Below are positions 1 to 8,753 of a stretch of 17,842 bases of DNA, piece after piece (the stretch's first letter is position 1; each line of letters begins with the position of its first letter). The position numbers were made by a program, and so were the translations under genes. The DNA is taken from positions 1-17,842 of the forward strand of contig SXQI01000175.1 in assembly GCA_005793025.1 (NCBI GenBank), written 5' to 3'. The DNA is from Verrucomicrobiales bacterium. Its GTDB lineage: Bacteria > Verrucomicrobiota > Verrucomicrobiia > Limisphaerales > SXQI01. The notes beneath the pieces are model-generated. The model made no database searches. It was not told the DNA's origin and saw nothing but the letters and a program-made list of their open reading frames with translations.

Positions 1-1
1 A

Positions 2-3000
2 ATGCGCGATGATGGCACGAATGGGGACCTGATTGGAGGCGATGGAATATATTCAGGCACAATCACAGGAAGGGCTGCGGGGACTTCCGTGGCGTTCAAA
101 ATCCTCGCCACCGACGCCGCAGGAATCACGGCGAGCACGACTTTCCCGGGGAGCAACCTGATGCCAGTCGGACTACCTTCCTCCGAAGCATTTGTGCGCT
201 GGGGAGACCCGACGCCATGGGGTAACTTTGCCCGCTATCACCTCTGGCATTCGCAAGCCTCCGAGGCGGCCCGAGGCAACGCGTTGAACAACACCTATCG
301 AGATGCCACCCTCGTTTACGGAAATTCCCGAGTGCTTTACAACGTCGGGTTTCGCGATAAGGGCAGTCCTTACCATGGCGGCGCAGGCAGTTTCACCGTG
401 GTCAACGGAAACGAGGAACCACTGCTTGGAGTGACGGAACGCGTCTTCCGCAGCACCGGCAACGGCGGAGCCGAATCTACCGGTCTCCGAAATCAACTCA
501 GCATGTGGATCGGGCGGCAGATGGAGATTCCTTATCTTCACTCCCATTACATGCAGCTCTATCGAAACGGAGGGCAGGTATACAGTATCTCGCAGGATGA
601 GGAATTTCCGAATGGCGACTTCGTGAAAAGCTGGTTTCCTGCAGACGAAGAGGGCGACCACTACAAAATCGCGATTTGGTTCGAGTTCAACGATGATAAC
701 TCTGGCTTCGGCGGAGCCGGTGCCACCCTTCAGGAATTCAAAACCACAGGCGGTGCCTACAAACTCGCTCGTTATCGCTACAATTGGCAGACCCGAGGTT
801 ACCAAGGAACCGTCAACAATTACTCCAACATTTTCAACCTCGCAAAGGCCGTCAACGATCAGACTCCGAATTTTGTCGCGAACCTTCTCAACCAAGCCGA
901 CATCGACGAATGGATGAACGTCTTCGCGTTCAACCGACTCCTCGGGAACTGGGACGCGTGGACTTTGGGTGGGTCGCAGAACATGTATATCTACAAACTC
1001 CCCGGAGCTACGGCGAAGCTGGTGCCATGGGACATCGATTTCACCTTGGGGGATGGCGGAGGTGCCAGCGAAGCCATCATGCAAGGCGACCGGCTCTACG
1101 ATACACCGATCTTCCGACGGATGAGCTGGCGAGCCTATCAACGCGCCGTCAAACAAGCGATGGACACCGCCCGATATTCGGAACAAATCGAGGCACGACG
1201 CAGCAGTCTGGCGAAAAATAACATCGGCCTTGCGGCACCCACTCAAGTCTCTGCCTATATGGCGGCTCGAAAGGCACACATCGAAGGTCAAATCACAGCC
1301 AACGACGTCGCTCAATTCAGCATCACCAGCAATGCCGGTGGCAACTACACCTCCTCAACCAGCAGCACCACGATTACTGGCAAAGCTCCATTCGCTGTCG
1401 TCTCGATCGAGGTGAATGGGATCCCCTACCCTGCGACGTGGACCGATCAAAACTCCTACTCCATCACCGTCCCCCTCACCGGAGTTACAAACGTCCTTAC
1501 CGTCGCCGGTGCGGATGAAAAAGGAGCCACACTCGCAGGAACTGCAAAGACCATCAGCGTGCGATACACAGGCACCGTGCAACGCCCGCAGGATTATGTG
1601 ATGATCAACGAGATTCAGTATAATCCTGTGGCTACCCAAGGTTCCTTCCTAGAATTGCATAACCGATCCACAACCACGGCTTTTGACCTCTCCGGTTTCC
1701 GGTTGGACGGTGTCGGTTACACCTTCCCAGAAGGATCCCTGATTCAACCCGGGGGTTATACCATCATTGCCAAAAACGCTGCCGCCTTTGCTCTCGCTTA
1801 CGGTTCCACCATTCGAGTCCTAGGAGAATTTCCCGGATCCTTGGACGCCGATGGAGAAACTCTCAAATTGATCAAACCGAACGGAGGAACTGGCGGCGTG
1901 GGCGATTTGGTGATCAGTGACGTCCGGTTCAACGACAAGCTTCCATGGGCTACCAACGCCGCAGGGTTCGGCCCGTCACTCCAATTGATCGATCCAGTGC
2001 GAGGAACGTATCGCGTCGCGAACTGGACCGCGACCGCGACCAATACCACAACCTTAGTAACACCGGGAGCGAACAATGTCGGAGTGAAACAAACCTTGGC
2101 GGTATTCCCCGATGTTTGGATCAACGAAGTGCTGCCCAACAACGTGGCCGGCCCACTCGATAACGCAGGCGAGAAAGATCCGTTCATCGAACTCTATAAT
2201 TCTGGTGCCGGCACCATCGACCTTTCGTCCCTTTACCTGACCGATACTTATACCAATTTAACCCGCTGGAAATTCCCGATTGGCACCGTGATCGGCCCCA
2301 AACAATTCCTTGTTATCTGGGCCGACGGTCAACCCGAACAAACCACGGCGAACGCAGTGCACGCTTCGTTCCGACTCAACGCAACCAATGCCTCTGTCGC
2401 ACTGGCACGCCTTCAAGGCACCGCAAACTTGCCCGCAGTTCTCGATTACTTAGATTACAAACAAGTCTCACCGGGTCGTAGCTTCGGTAGTTCCCCCGAT
2501 GGGGAACCACGGAACCGTCGTTCCTTCTTCAGCGTCACTGCCGCGAATACCAACAACGCAGCGTTCCCTGAGATTGCGGTCACGATTAACGAATTCATGG
2601 CTGGAAACACCAACTTTGTGATCAATCCATCCACAGGAAAATACGACGATTGGTTCGAACTTTATAATGGAGGCGTCACTGAAGTGGACCTGACCAGCTA
2701 CACCCTCACTTCGGTTCTGACCAACGCCACTCAGTTCACGATCCCGACAGGCTACGTCCTACAGCCGGGTGGATTCCTCATGGTCTGGGCCGATAAAAAC
2801 ACCAAGGCCAACTCCCCCACCAACAGCGATCTCCACATCAATTTTAAACTCAGCAAATCCGGTTCTCAAATCGGACTATTCGCTCCCGATGGTCAACTCG
2901 TTGATAGCGTCACTTTTGGTGAACAGACCAGCAACATCAGCATGGGCCGCTATCCGGATGGTGAAGAGGGAGCGGCCGTGGCGTTCGAAACCGCCACACC

Positions 3001-5734
3001 CAGCAACCCCAACCTTTTGATCGGCGGAAACCATCCTCCCACCCTTGCTGCGTATCCCCCTCAAACCGTCGATGAACACGTCCTGTTGAGCGTGGCTTCC
3101 TCAGCTACCGAAACGGATCCGGATCAAACCCTCACTTACAGCCTCGGAGTCGATGCGCCAGCGGGAGTTCAAATTGTTCCCGGAACTGGAGTCTGGACAT
3201 GGACCCCGACAGAAGTCCAAGCACCCGGAGTTTACACCTTCACGATAAGAGCAGTGGATAACGGGTCACCCGCCCGAGGAGCAAGCCAACGGGTCACGGT
3301 CACCGTCCGCGAAGTCAATCAAGCCCCTACCTTTGGCGTGATCAACGCTCCTGCGGTGGGAGAGGGCACTCGCCTCACCCTAGGATTAGTTGCCACCGAT
3401 CAAGATCTCCCCGCCAATACCTTGGTTTATAACCTCGAAGCTGGATCCCCTGCGGGTCTTACGATCAATCCCACCACAGGCGAGATTGATTGGACTCCGA
3501 CAGAAATCCAAGGCCCCGGAGATTATACCGTGACCGTCCGTGTCTCCGACCAAACCACTTCCCCCCTGACGAGTACGAAGAGTTTTAATATCCACGTAGA
3601 CGAAGTGAACTCAGCACCTACTTTGCTCCCCATCAGTATGCAGATGGTGACCGAGGGAGACACATTGACCTTCTCGGCTCGCGCTTTCGATAGCGATCTT
3701 CCAGCCCAGAACTTCCAATTTTCCCTCTCTCCGGGGTTTCCTGAGGGTGCCACGATCGACCCAGCCACGGGAGCCTTTCGTTGGCAACCCCGACCAGACC
3801 AAGTCCCCAGCACGAGCTTCATCACGGTTCATGTGACCGATAACGGCTCGCCACGACGGTCGAGCAGCCAGACGTTCACCTTGATGGCGGTCAAACCCAA
3901 CCGCGCCCCTGTCATCGCGGTGATCCCTGATCGAACCGTTTCAGAGGGTGTTGCGATGTCGTTGACTGTCGCTGCCACAGACGCCGATGAACAACAGGTA
4001 GTCACTTACAGCCTTGAACCCGGGGCTCCTTCCGGCGTCACCATCAACGGAACGACGGGGCAGATTGCATGGACTCCTACAGAAACCCAAGGTCCCTCCA
4101 CTCATATTCTGGCAGTTCGAGCGAGCGACAACGGCACACCCCCAAGGAGCGATGTCCGTTCTTTCAAAGTAATCGTTAATGAAATCAATCAGGCTCCAGT
4201 CCTGAACGCTCTTACCAACCAGATAGTCTTGGTTGGACGCACTCTTTACTATCAGGCCACCGCACGCGACACAGATTACCCGGCGAACACTTTGGCCTTT
4301 TCGTTCGTTGGAGCAACCCCGAGCGGGCTGACGATTGATTCTGGTTCAGGACTGATGACTTGGACACCGACGGTCGGGCAAGCCCCCACCACTAACACGA
4401 TCAGCGTCCGAGTCACCGATAACGGAGTCCCAGCGTTGAACGAGGTCAAGACGTTCCAAATTATCGCTAAACCCACATCGCTCTGGCAGCGGATCGTTGC
4501 AACAGGGACCGCCTCAAGCTCCAGCCTCTACATTTATCTCGATGCGCCCGGAGAGGTTTATCTGGATAATCTTCGGATTGTCGAAGGTTCAAATCCCGAT
4601 GTCGGCCCTAACCTCCTGCCGAATGGAGATTTTGAATCCGCCCTCACTGGACCATGGGTGGTCTCCGCCAATCTTTCAGCTTCTGCATTGGATTCCACAC
4701 GAGCCCAGACCGGAACCACCAGCCTGCGGATGATCGCCTCGGCGGCAGGAACCACCCGCGCTTCCTCAATCTGGCAGGATATCACTCCAGTTCTGACGGC
4801 GGGTAGCACCTTCACCCTGAGCTATTGGTATCTACCTCAAACAAACAGTGCCAACCTGACCATGCGGTTGTCGGGTTCAGGAATCATCGTCACGCACAGC
4901 CTAGCCCCAGCAGCGAATTCCGCACCGGTCATTGCAGCCATTCCCGACCAAACCTTGGCGGAGAATGCTCCTTTCTCTCTGCTCTGTGTGGCTCAGGATG
5001 CTGATAATCCAGCTCAAACTTTGAGGTTTAGTCTCGAACCCGGAGCACCCGTTGGGATGACCATCCATGCGGTCACCGGGTTGCTGACGTGGACACCCAC
5101 TGAGGCGCAAGGGCCATCGGTCAACACGATCACAGTTCGCGTCGCGGACAACGCAACCCCGGAACTCTCGGCCACTGTATCGATTAAACTGACCGTGACC
5201 GAGGTCAACCGCGCCCCGACGTTCGCCGCGTTCCAACCACAAACCGTAACAGTGGGAACCATTTCGAGTATCACCACTCCAGCCACCGATCTGGATCTTC
5301 CGGTGAACCTTTTGACTTACAGCATCGACTTTGGTGCCCCGGACTTCGTCTCGATCAATGCCACCAACGGAAACCTTATCCTCTCGCCCGACCTCGTTGC
5401 GATCCCTGCGACCTACGAGGTCGCCGTGCGGGTGACGGATAATGGGAATCCCCCGCTATTCGAAGTGCGGCCCCTCCAAGTCATCGTTGTCCCCAAGGCA
5501 GAAGTCGGCTTGCGTTTAGGAATCACTACGTTCAACCCAAACAATCAGACCGTGAAGTTTTCGTGGGGAAGCGTTGCTGGAAAAAAATATCGCGTGATGT
5601 CGTCGCCTACGATTGGGAGCGGCGCGAACTGGACGGTGGTGACGGAGATTACAGCGGCGAGCGGTTCATCGAGCTACGAGGCGAGCGTGAACCCGGGGAA
5701 ACAACAGTTCTATCGAATCGAAGGGTTACCCTAA
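2..5734 (+). CDS. Giant secreted CotH kinase / lamin-tail / cadherin-repeat protein (5'-truncated)
   Basis: The frame is open from the window edge, so the true start and any signal peptide lie upstream; 1910 codons are visible (residues counted from base 2). Residues 1-45 are an Asp/Gly-rich beta-domain end. Residues ~100-430 are a CotH (spore-coat kinase-like) domain with N316-x-D318, N327 and the PWDID motif (D344, D346), so the usual catalytic residues appear present. Three lamin-tail domains follow, starting near INE motifs at ~535, ~707 and ~862. Seven cadherin/Ig-like repeats of ~97 residues start with N-x-(A/P)-P motifs at about 1010, 1107, 1205, 1301, 1397, 1638 and 1736, most carrying a W-T-P-T-E/V signature. 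A carbohydrate-binding jelly-roll-like module (~1491-1635, NGDFE motif) sits between repeats 5 and 6. The C-terminal ~70 residues form a beta-domain ending FYRIEGLP. Such proteins are extracellular or surface-bound in Verrucomicrobiota/Planctomycetota; their substrate is unknown. The stop overlaps ribF. Confidence 0.9.
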   Translation: MRDDGTNGDLIGGDGIYSGTITGRAAGTSVAFKILATDAAGITASTTFPGSNLMPVGLPSSEAFVRWGDPTPWGNFARYHLWHSQASEAARGNALNNTYRDATLVYGNSRVLYNVGFRDKGSPYHGGAGSFTVVNGNEEPLLGVTERVFRSTGNGGAESTGLRNQLSMWIGRQMEIPYLHSHYMQLYRNGGQVYSISQDEEFPNGDFVKSWFPADEEGDHYKIAIWFEFNDDNSGFGGAGATLQEFKTTGGAYKLARYRYNWQTRGYQGTVNNYSNIFNLAKAVNDQTPNFVANLLNQADIDEWMNVFAFNRLLGNWDAWTLGGSQNMYIYKLPGATAKLVPWDIDFTLGDGGGASEAIMQGDRLYDTPIFRRMSWRAYQRAVKQAMDTARYSEQIEARRSSLAKNNIGLAAPTQVSAYMAARKAHIEGQITANDVAQFSITSNAGGNYTSSTSSTTITGKAPFAVVSIEVNGIPYPATWTDQNSYSITVPLTGVTNVLTVAGADEKGATLAGTAKTISVRYTGTVQRPQDYVMINEIQYNPVATQGSFLELHNRSTTTAFDLSGFRLDGVGYTFPEGSLIQPGGYTIIAKNAAAFALAYGSTIRVLGEFPGSLDADGETLKLIKPNGGTGGVGDLVISDVRFNDKLPWATNAAGFGPSLQLIDPVRGTYRVANWTATATNTTTLVTPGANNVGVKQTLAVFPDVWINEVLPNNVAGPLDNAGEKDPFIELYNSGAGTIDLSSLYLTDTYTNLTRWKFPIGTVIGPKQFLVIWADGQPEQTTANAVHASFRLNATNASVALARLQGTANLPAVLDYLDYKQVSPGRSFGSSPDGEPRNRRSFFSVTAANTNNAAFPEIAVTINEFMAGNTNFVINPSTGKYDDWFELYNGGVTEVDLTSYTLTSVLTNATQFTIPTGYVLQPGGFLMVWADKNTKANSPTNSDLHINFKLSKSGSQIGLFAPDGQLVDSVTFGEQTSNISMGRYPDGEEGAAVAFETATPSNPNLLIGGNHPPTLAAYPPQTVDEHVLLSVASSATETDPDQTLTYSLGVDAPAGVQIVPGTGVWTWTPTEVQAPGVYTFTIRAVDNGSPARGASQRVTVTVREVNQAPTFGVINAPAVGEGTRLTLGLVATDQDLPANTLVYNLEAGSPAGLTINPTTGEIDWTPTEIQGPGDYTVTVRVSDQTTSPLTSTKSFNIHVDEVNSAPTLLPISMQMVTEGDTLTFSARAFDSDLPAQNFQFSLSPGFPEGATIDPATGAFRWQPRPDQVPSTSFITVHVTDNGSPRRSSSQTFTLMAVKPNRAPVIAVIPDRTVSEGVAMSLTVAATDADEQQVVTYSLEPGAPSGVTINGTTGQIAWTPTETQGPSTHILAVRASDNGTPPRSDVRSFKVIVNEINQAPVLNALTNQIVLVGRTLYYQATARDTDYPANTLAFSFVGATPSGLTIDSGSGLMTWTPTVGQAPTTNTISVRVTDNGVPALNEVKTFQIIAKPTSLWQRIVATGTASSSSLYIYLDAPGEVYLDNLRIVEGSNPDVGPNLLPNGDFESALTGPWVVSANLSASALDSTRAQTGTTSLRMIASAAGTTRASSIWQDITPVLTAGSTFTLSYWYLPQTNSANLTMRLSGSGIIVTHSLAPAANSAPVIAAIPDQTLAENAPFSLLCVAQDADNPAQTLRFSLEPGAPVGMTIHAVTGLLTWTPTEAQGPSVNTITVRVADNATPELSATVSIKLTVTEVNRAPTFAAFQPQTVTVGTISSITTPATDLDLPVNLLTYSIDFGAPDFVSINATNGNLILSPDLVAIPATYEVAVRVTDNGNPPLFEVRPLQVIVVPKAEVGLRLGITTFNPNNQTVKFSWGSVAGKKYRVMSSPTIGSGANWTVVTEITAASGSSSYEASVNPGKQQFYRIEGLP
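4472..4912 (+). other. Jelly-roll / CBM-like module inside the giant protein
   Basis: Residues ~1491-1635 of the large protein break the cadherin-repeat array. They read as W-x-R-I-V-A-T-G then S-L-Y-I-Y-L, a GEVYLDNL strand, N-L-L-P-N-G-D-F-E, and a C-terminal S-Y-W-Y / M-R-L-S-G-S-G pattern. This resembles the galactose-binding-like modules (CBM4/9-like style) that often accompany lamin-tail and CotH domains in these bacteria. It starts where repeat 5 ends (FQIIAKP) and stops just before repeat 6 (NSAPVI). A sugar-binding role is inference from fold resemblance. Confidence 0.55.
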
Positions 5735-6640
5735 CAACTGGCGAGCCCGGTCGATATCGAGGCTGATTTGGGAACGAAGTTCGTCAAGATTGGCGAACTT
5801 TTTTTCCTCACGGATTCGTTCGACTAGGGTGACCTCCATTTCCTGACCGTAGAGATCGCCACGGAAATCCAATAAATGGACCTCCACCCGTTGCTCAGGT
5901 ATGGGTTGTTCCAAGGTAGGACGAAACCCAATATTCATAACACCTTGATGATCGCCATAGCGCACGGCGTAAACTCCTCGAGGAGGAAGCACGAGGCCTG
6001 TCGTATCCAAATTGGCCGTCGGAAATCCTAACGACGCACCAAGTTGATCCCCACGAATGACCTCACCGCAAATGGAATAAGGCCGACCCAGTAACCGCCC
6101 GGCGGCAATCAATTCGCCCGTGCGGATCGCATCGCGGACGCGGGTACTGCTGACCCTCTTTTCGTCCAGAGTGACCGCAGGCAAACCGTGAACCTCAAAA
6201 CCAATCTCTCCTCCAAGACGACGTAGGAGGTGCACATCGCCACTCCGTTTATGGCCAAACGCGAAATTGTCTCCGACACAAACACTCTGTAACGCGGTAA
6301 TCTCTGAGGATAATTGGCGGATGAAACCTTCTCCTGAAACACGGCTCAACAATTCATCAAACTTGAGCAATATTACGGCATCCAATCCAAGACACTCAAT
6401 TCCGCGCAGTTTTTGGGAGAGGGTATAAATGATGGGAGGAGTGCGCTCCGGTGCTACCACTGAACACGGGTGGCGATCGAACGTGATCGCTACGGCAATA
6501 CCAGCCTGACTCCGGGCATCCGACAACGCCTGTCGGAGAACTTGTTGATGGCCTAAGTGCAATCCATCAAAGACTCCGATAGCCGCCGCCACTTTAACGC
6601 TTCCCTGACCCAGTTCGGCTGCCTGCTGGATAATTCTCAT
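5726..6640 (-). CDS. ribF: Bifunctional riboflavin kinase / FAD synthetase
   Basis: A cytoplasmic enzyme that phosphorylates riboflavin to FMN and adenylates FMN to FAD. At 304 aa it has normal family length. The N-terminal FAD-synthetase half has the nucleotidyl-transferase motif GVFDGLHLGH (22-31), a GDNFAFGH stretch (123-130) and the SSTRVRD motif (164-170). The C-terminal flavokinase half has GxxLGFPTAN (~201-210), the NIGFRPT turn (236-242) and the VEVHLLDFRGDLYG segment (252-265). It is the last gene of the nusA operon: its ATG lies 10 bp after the truB stop with no visible Shine-Dalgarno. Its TAA lies inside the last codons of the convergent giant gene (9-bp tail-to-tail overlap). No rpsO follows it, unlike in many bacteria. 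Confidence 0.97.
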   Translation of the reverse strand: MRIIQQAAELGQGSVKVAAAIGVFDGLHLGHQQVLRQALSDARSQAGIAVAITFDRHPCSVVAPERTPPIIYTLSQKLRGIECLGLDAVILLKFDELLSRVSGEGFIRQLSSEITALQSVCVGDNFAFGHKRSGDVHLLRRLGGEIGFEVHGLPAVTLDEKRVSSTRVRDAIRTGELIAAGRLLGRPYSICGEVIRGDQLGASLGFPTANLDTTGLVLPPRGVYAVRYGDHQGVMNIGFRPTLEQPIPEQRVEVHLLDFRGDLYGQEMEVTLVERIREEKKFANLDELRSQISLDIDRARQLLG

Positions 6641-6650
6641 GCGCGACGGC

Positions 6651-7367
6651 TTAAGCAGCCGTGGAGAGTCGGAGGAACGGGATCACATGGGGCTCGAGCT
6701 CCGCTTCTGACATCTCCAAAACCTTGGCCAGAGTGAGCGCGTTGGCCACATCAAACGATCCAGAGACCGTTCGTCGCAACGAGGCCAAATGGGCTCCGCA
6801 GCCCAGCTTCTGTCCCAGTTCATGGGCGACACTGCGGACATAGGTACCCTTCGTGCACGCTAAACGAAATTTTCCCAAGGGTTCTTGATAATCCATGAAA
6901 CGGAATGAATAGACGTGCACTAGTCTCGGCTTCCGTTCAACTTCAACGCCTTTTCTGGCCATTTTATAAAGAGGCACGCCCCCTATTTTGACCGCTGAAA
7001 CCATGGGTGGAACTTGCATTTGGTCCCCATTGAACGAAACCGAAGCTTCGTTCAATTCTTCCATCGTCATGGGCATGACTGGCAGTGAACTCGTGATCTC
7101 GCCATCGGCATCGTAGCTGTCGGTTGCTTCTCCAAATTTGATCAATCCCTCGTAAACTTTATCCGAGGCCATCAGTTTTTCCGAGAGTTTGGTCGCCCGC
7201 CCAAGGACAATAATCAGCAAGCCTGTCGCTTGCGGATCTAGGGTGCCACAGTGACCCACTTTTTCGACTCTGAACCGGCGCCGAATCGCGGCCACCACAT
7301 CGTGAGACGTTGGACCGGAGGGTTTATCAATCAACAGAGCTCCGTCAAGAGCGTTAAACTTATGCAT
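6651..7367 (-). CDS. truB: tRNA pseudouridine(55) synthase
   Basis: Makes the universal pseudouridine-55 in the T-loop of tRNAs. At 238 aa it is short, covering the catalytic domain but leaving no room for a full C-terminal PUA domain as in the ~310-aa enterobacterial form. Visible motifs are LLIDKPSGPTSHDVV (11-25), the catalytic KVGHCGTLDPQATGLL stretch (36-51) with nucleophile D44, the KVYEG tyrosine motif (Y72), the PPMVSAVKIGG-x-LYK-ARKG segment (120-140) and the CTKGTYVRS motif (171-179). It begins 5 bp after the DHH phosphoesterase stop and is followed after 10 bp by ribF, so it sits firmly inside the operon. No Shine-Dalgarno is visible; translational coupling to the upstream gene is likely. 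Confidence 0.97.
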   Translation of the reverse strand: MHKFNALDGALLIDKPSGPTSHDVVAAIRRRFRVEKVGHCGTLDPQATGLLIIVLGRATKLSEKLMASDKVYEGLIKFGEATDSYDADGEITSSLPVMPMTMEELNEASVSFNGDQMQVPPMVSAVKIGGVPLYKMARKGVEVERKPRLVHVYSFRFMDYQEPLGKFRLACTKGTYVRSVAHELGQKLGCGAHLASLRRTVSGSFDVANALTLAKVLEMSEAELEPHVIPFLRLSTAA

Positions 7368-7372
7368 GAAAA

Positions 7373-8356
7373 CTAAGAATTCTTGTCTAGTGCCTGTCGC
7401 ACCGCTCGAATAACACGACGCTGCACGGCTAGCGGTGTCCCCTCAATCCGCGCACCAGCCGCCGCAGGATGGCCGCCTCCGCCAAATTGACCGGCGATAT
7501 GGTTCACGTTCACCCGATCGCTCTTGGAACGCAGGCTGATCCTCGTCAAGGTCGGTTCCACCTCTTCAAACACGCAAGCCACCACCACGGGATCGATCGC
7601 ACGAATGTGATCAATCAACCCCTCGCTATCGTTTGATTCGGAACCCGTGCGAACGTAATCCGCCTTTTTAAGCCAGAAGTAAGCAATCTGATTGTCGTGA
7701 ACGAGGCGGAACTTGTTATACATGTGCCGAACCAAACGAACCCGTGCGAGAGGAAACGACTGATAGACCTCATCACAAATCCTTGCAAGGTTAGCACCTC
7801 GTTTGACGAGTTCACCTGCAACATGATAGGTGCTGGGACGCGTGGACGGGTATTGAAAGGAACCGGTATCGGTGGAAACCGCTGTAAAAAGGCAATCGGA
7901 AATCGCTGGAGTGATCGGCCAATTCGCAGCTTTCAATAGCCTAAAAATTAACTCACCCGTGGAAGGTTCCCTAGGGGAGACCCAATTGATATCGGCATAC
8001 CTCGTGTTGCTCGCATGGTGGTCGATGTTGATGAACAGCTTCCGTTGGGAGATCCGTTCACCCGTCGCACCTAGACGCTCAAAACTTGCGGCATCCGTAG
8101 CAATCACCAAATCAAACTCGCGATCCTTTCGGGGTTTTTGAACCAACTTTTGGGGATCTAGAAATGCGAGTTTGTCGGGCACTGAATCCTCGTTCCAACA
8201 GGTGACCTCTTTTCCTAAATTCTTCAAGGCCAACGTCAACCCCAACTGGGAACCGATGCAATCGCCATCGGGTCGCATGTGGCCCACAATACAAATGGTG
8301 GAACTGCCTTCCACGGCTTCGATAATTTTATCGAGAATCTTCGGATGGGGTTTCAT
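7373..8356 (-). CDS. nrnA: DHH/DHHA1 phosphoesterase, NrnA-type nanoRNase / pAp phosphatase
   Basis: A manganese-dependent phosphoesterase of the NrnA type, which degrades very short RNAs and dephosphorylates pAp. Its 327 aa fits the family. The DHH domain shows all metal ligands: GHMRPDGDCIGS (H26, D30, D32), ATDAA (D88), the DHH triad D112-H113-H114 and STDTGSF (D163). The C-terminal DHHA1 domain has the glycine-rich GGGGHPAAAG substrate loop (~292-301). The start codon lies 29 bp inside the 3' end of rbfA, so translation is probably coupled to it. A DHH gene between rbfA and truB is a recurrent arrangement in bacteria and supports the RNA-metabolism role. The exact substrate (nanoRNA, pAp or c-di-AMP breakdown products) cannot be settled from the sequence. 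Confidence 0.92.
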   Translation of the reverse strand: MKPHPKILDKIIEAVEGSSTICIVGHMRPDGDCIGSQLGLTLALKNLGKEVTCWNEDSVPDKLAFLDPQKLVQKPRKDREFDLVIATDAASFERLGATGERISQRKLFINIDHHASNTRYADINWVSPREPSTGELIFRLLKAANWPITPAISDCLFTAVSTDTGSFQYPSTRPSTYHVAGELVKRGANLARICDEVYQSFPLARVRLVRHMYNKFRLVHDNQIAYFWLKKADYVRTGSESNDSEGLIDHIRAIDPVVVACVFEEVEPTLTRISLRSKSDRVNVNHIAGQFGGGGHPAAAGARIEGTPLAVQRRVIRAVRQALDKNS

Positions 8357-8708
8357 GACTAGGGTTCGATTTCTCTAACTCTTCAATGATACCGAGAATT
8401 CTTTCACCGCGTGCGCCACTATCATCCATCAAAAACCGGAGCTGCGGGGTGTGTTTGAGAATGATGGCGCGCCCCACAAGACCTTGAAGTCGTTTGCGTT
8501 CTTTGATCAGCAGATCAAAGGCGCGCCGACGTTGGGAATCGGTTCCGATGACCCCCACAAAAACCGCCGCTGAATGGAGATCGCTCGAGACATTGACATC
8601 GTTCACTGTGATGACCCCGGCCTCTTCCACAGGCACCTCACGACGGATTACCTCGCCGATGGCACGTTTGAGCAATTCCTGCACGCGCTGAAGTCGAAGT
8701 GACTGCAT
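8328..8708 (-). CDS. rbfA: 30S ribosome-binding factor A
   Basis: A small KH-type protein that binds the maturing 30S subunit near helix 1 of 16S rRNA and is needed for efficient 16S processing and cold growth. Its 126 aa is typical. The order of conserved elements matches RbfA: an N-terminal helix (RLQRVQELLKRAIGEVI), the VTVNDV-x-VS-D-L beta-strand region, the A-V-F-V strand, and the C-terminal H-T-P-Q-L-R-F-x-x-D-D-S motif. It starts 45 bp after the infB stop; a GGAG lies 17 bases before the ATG, too far for an ordinary ribosome-binding site. Its last 29 bp overlap the start of the DHH phosphoesterase gene. Confidence 0.95.
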   Translation of the reverse strand: MQSLRLQRVQELLKRAIGEVIRREVPVEEAGVITVNDVNVSSDLHSAAVFVGVIGTDSQRRRAFDLLIKERKRLQGLVGRAIILKHTPQLRFLMDDSGARGERILGIIEELEKSNPSHETPSEDSR

Positions 8709-8733
8709 AAAAAATAAGGAAACTACTCCGTCA

Positions 8734-8749
8734 AAAAACGATCGTTTTT
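8734..8749. repeat. 16-bp perfect AT-rich palindrome in the infB-rbfA gap
   Basis: AAAAACGATCGTTTTT is perfectly self-complementary and lies 5 bases beyond the infB stop and 25 bases before the rbfA ATG. As RNA it could form only a short AT-rich stem around GATC, followed on the minus strand by T residues. It may be a weak pause or partial terminator tuning expression downstream of infB, or a protein-binding site. Its function is not known. Confidence 0.35.
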
Positions 8750-8753
8750 AACG

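Noticed and set aside
173..1315. 380-codon open frame on the minus strand inside the giant gene
   Set aside because: It is fully antisense to the CotH domain, whose reading frame has clear motifs. The translation shows no recognisable family and no ribosome-binding site; long antisense frames are expected opposite such coding sequence.
3010..5470. Tandem repeats that could be taken for a DNA repeat array or CRISPR
   Set aside because: The periodicity is at protein level (~97-residue cadherin-like repeats) with diverged DNA; there are no identical short repeats with uniform spacers.
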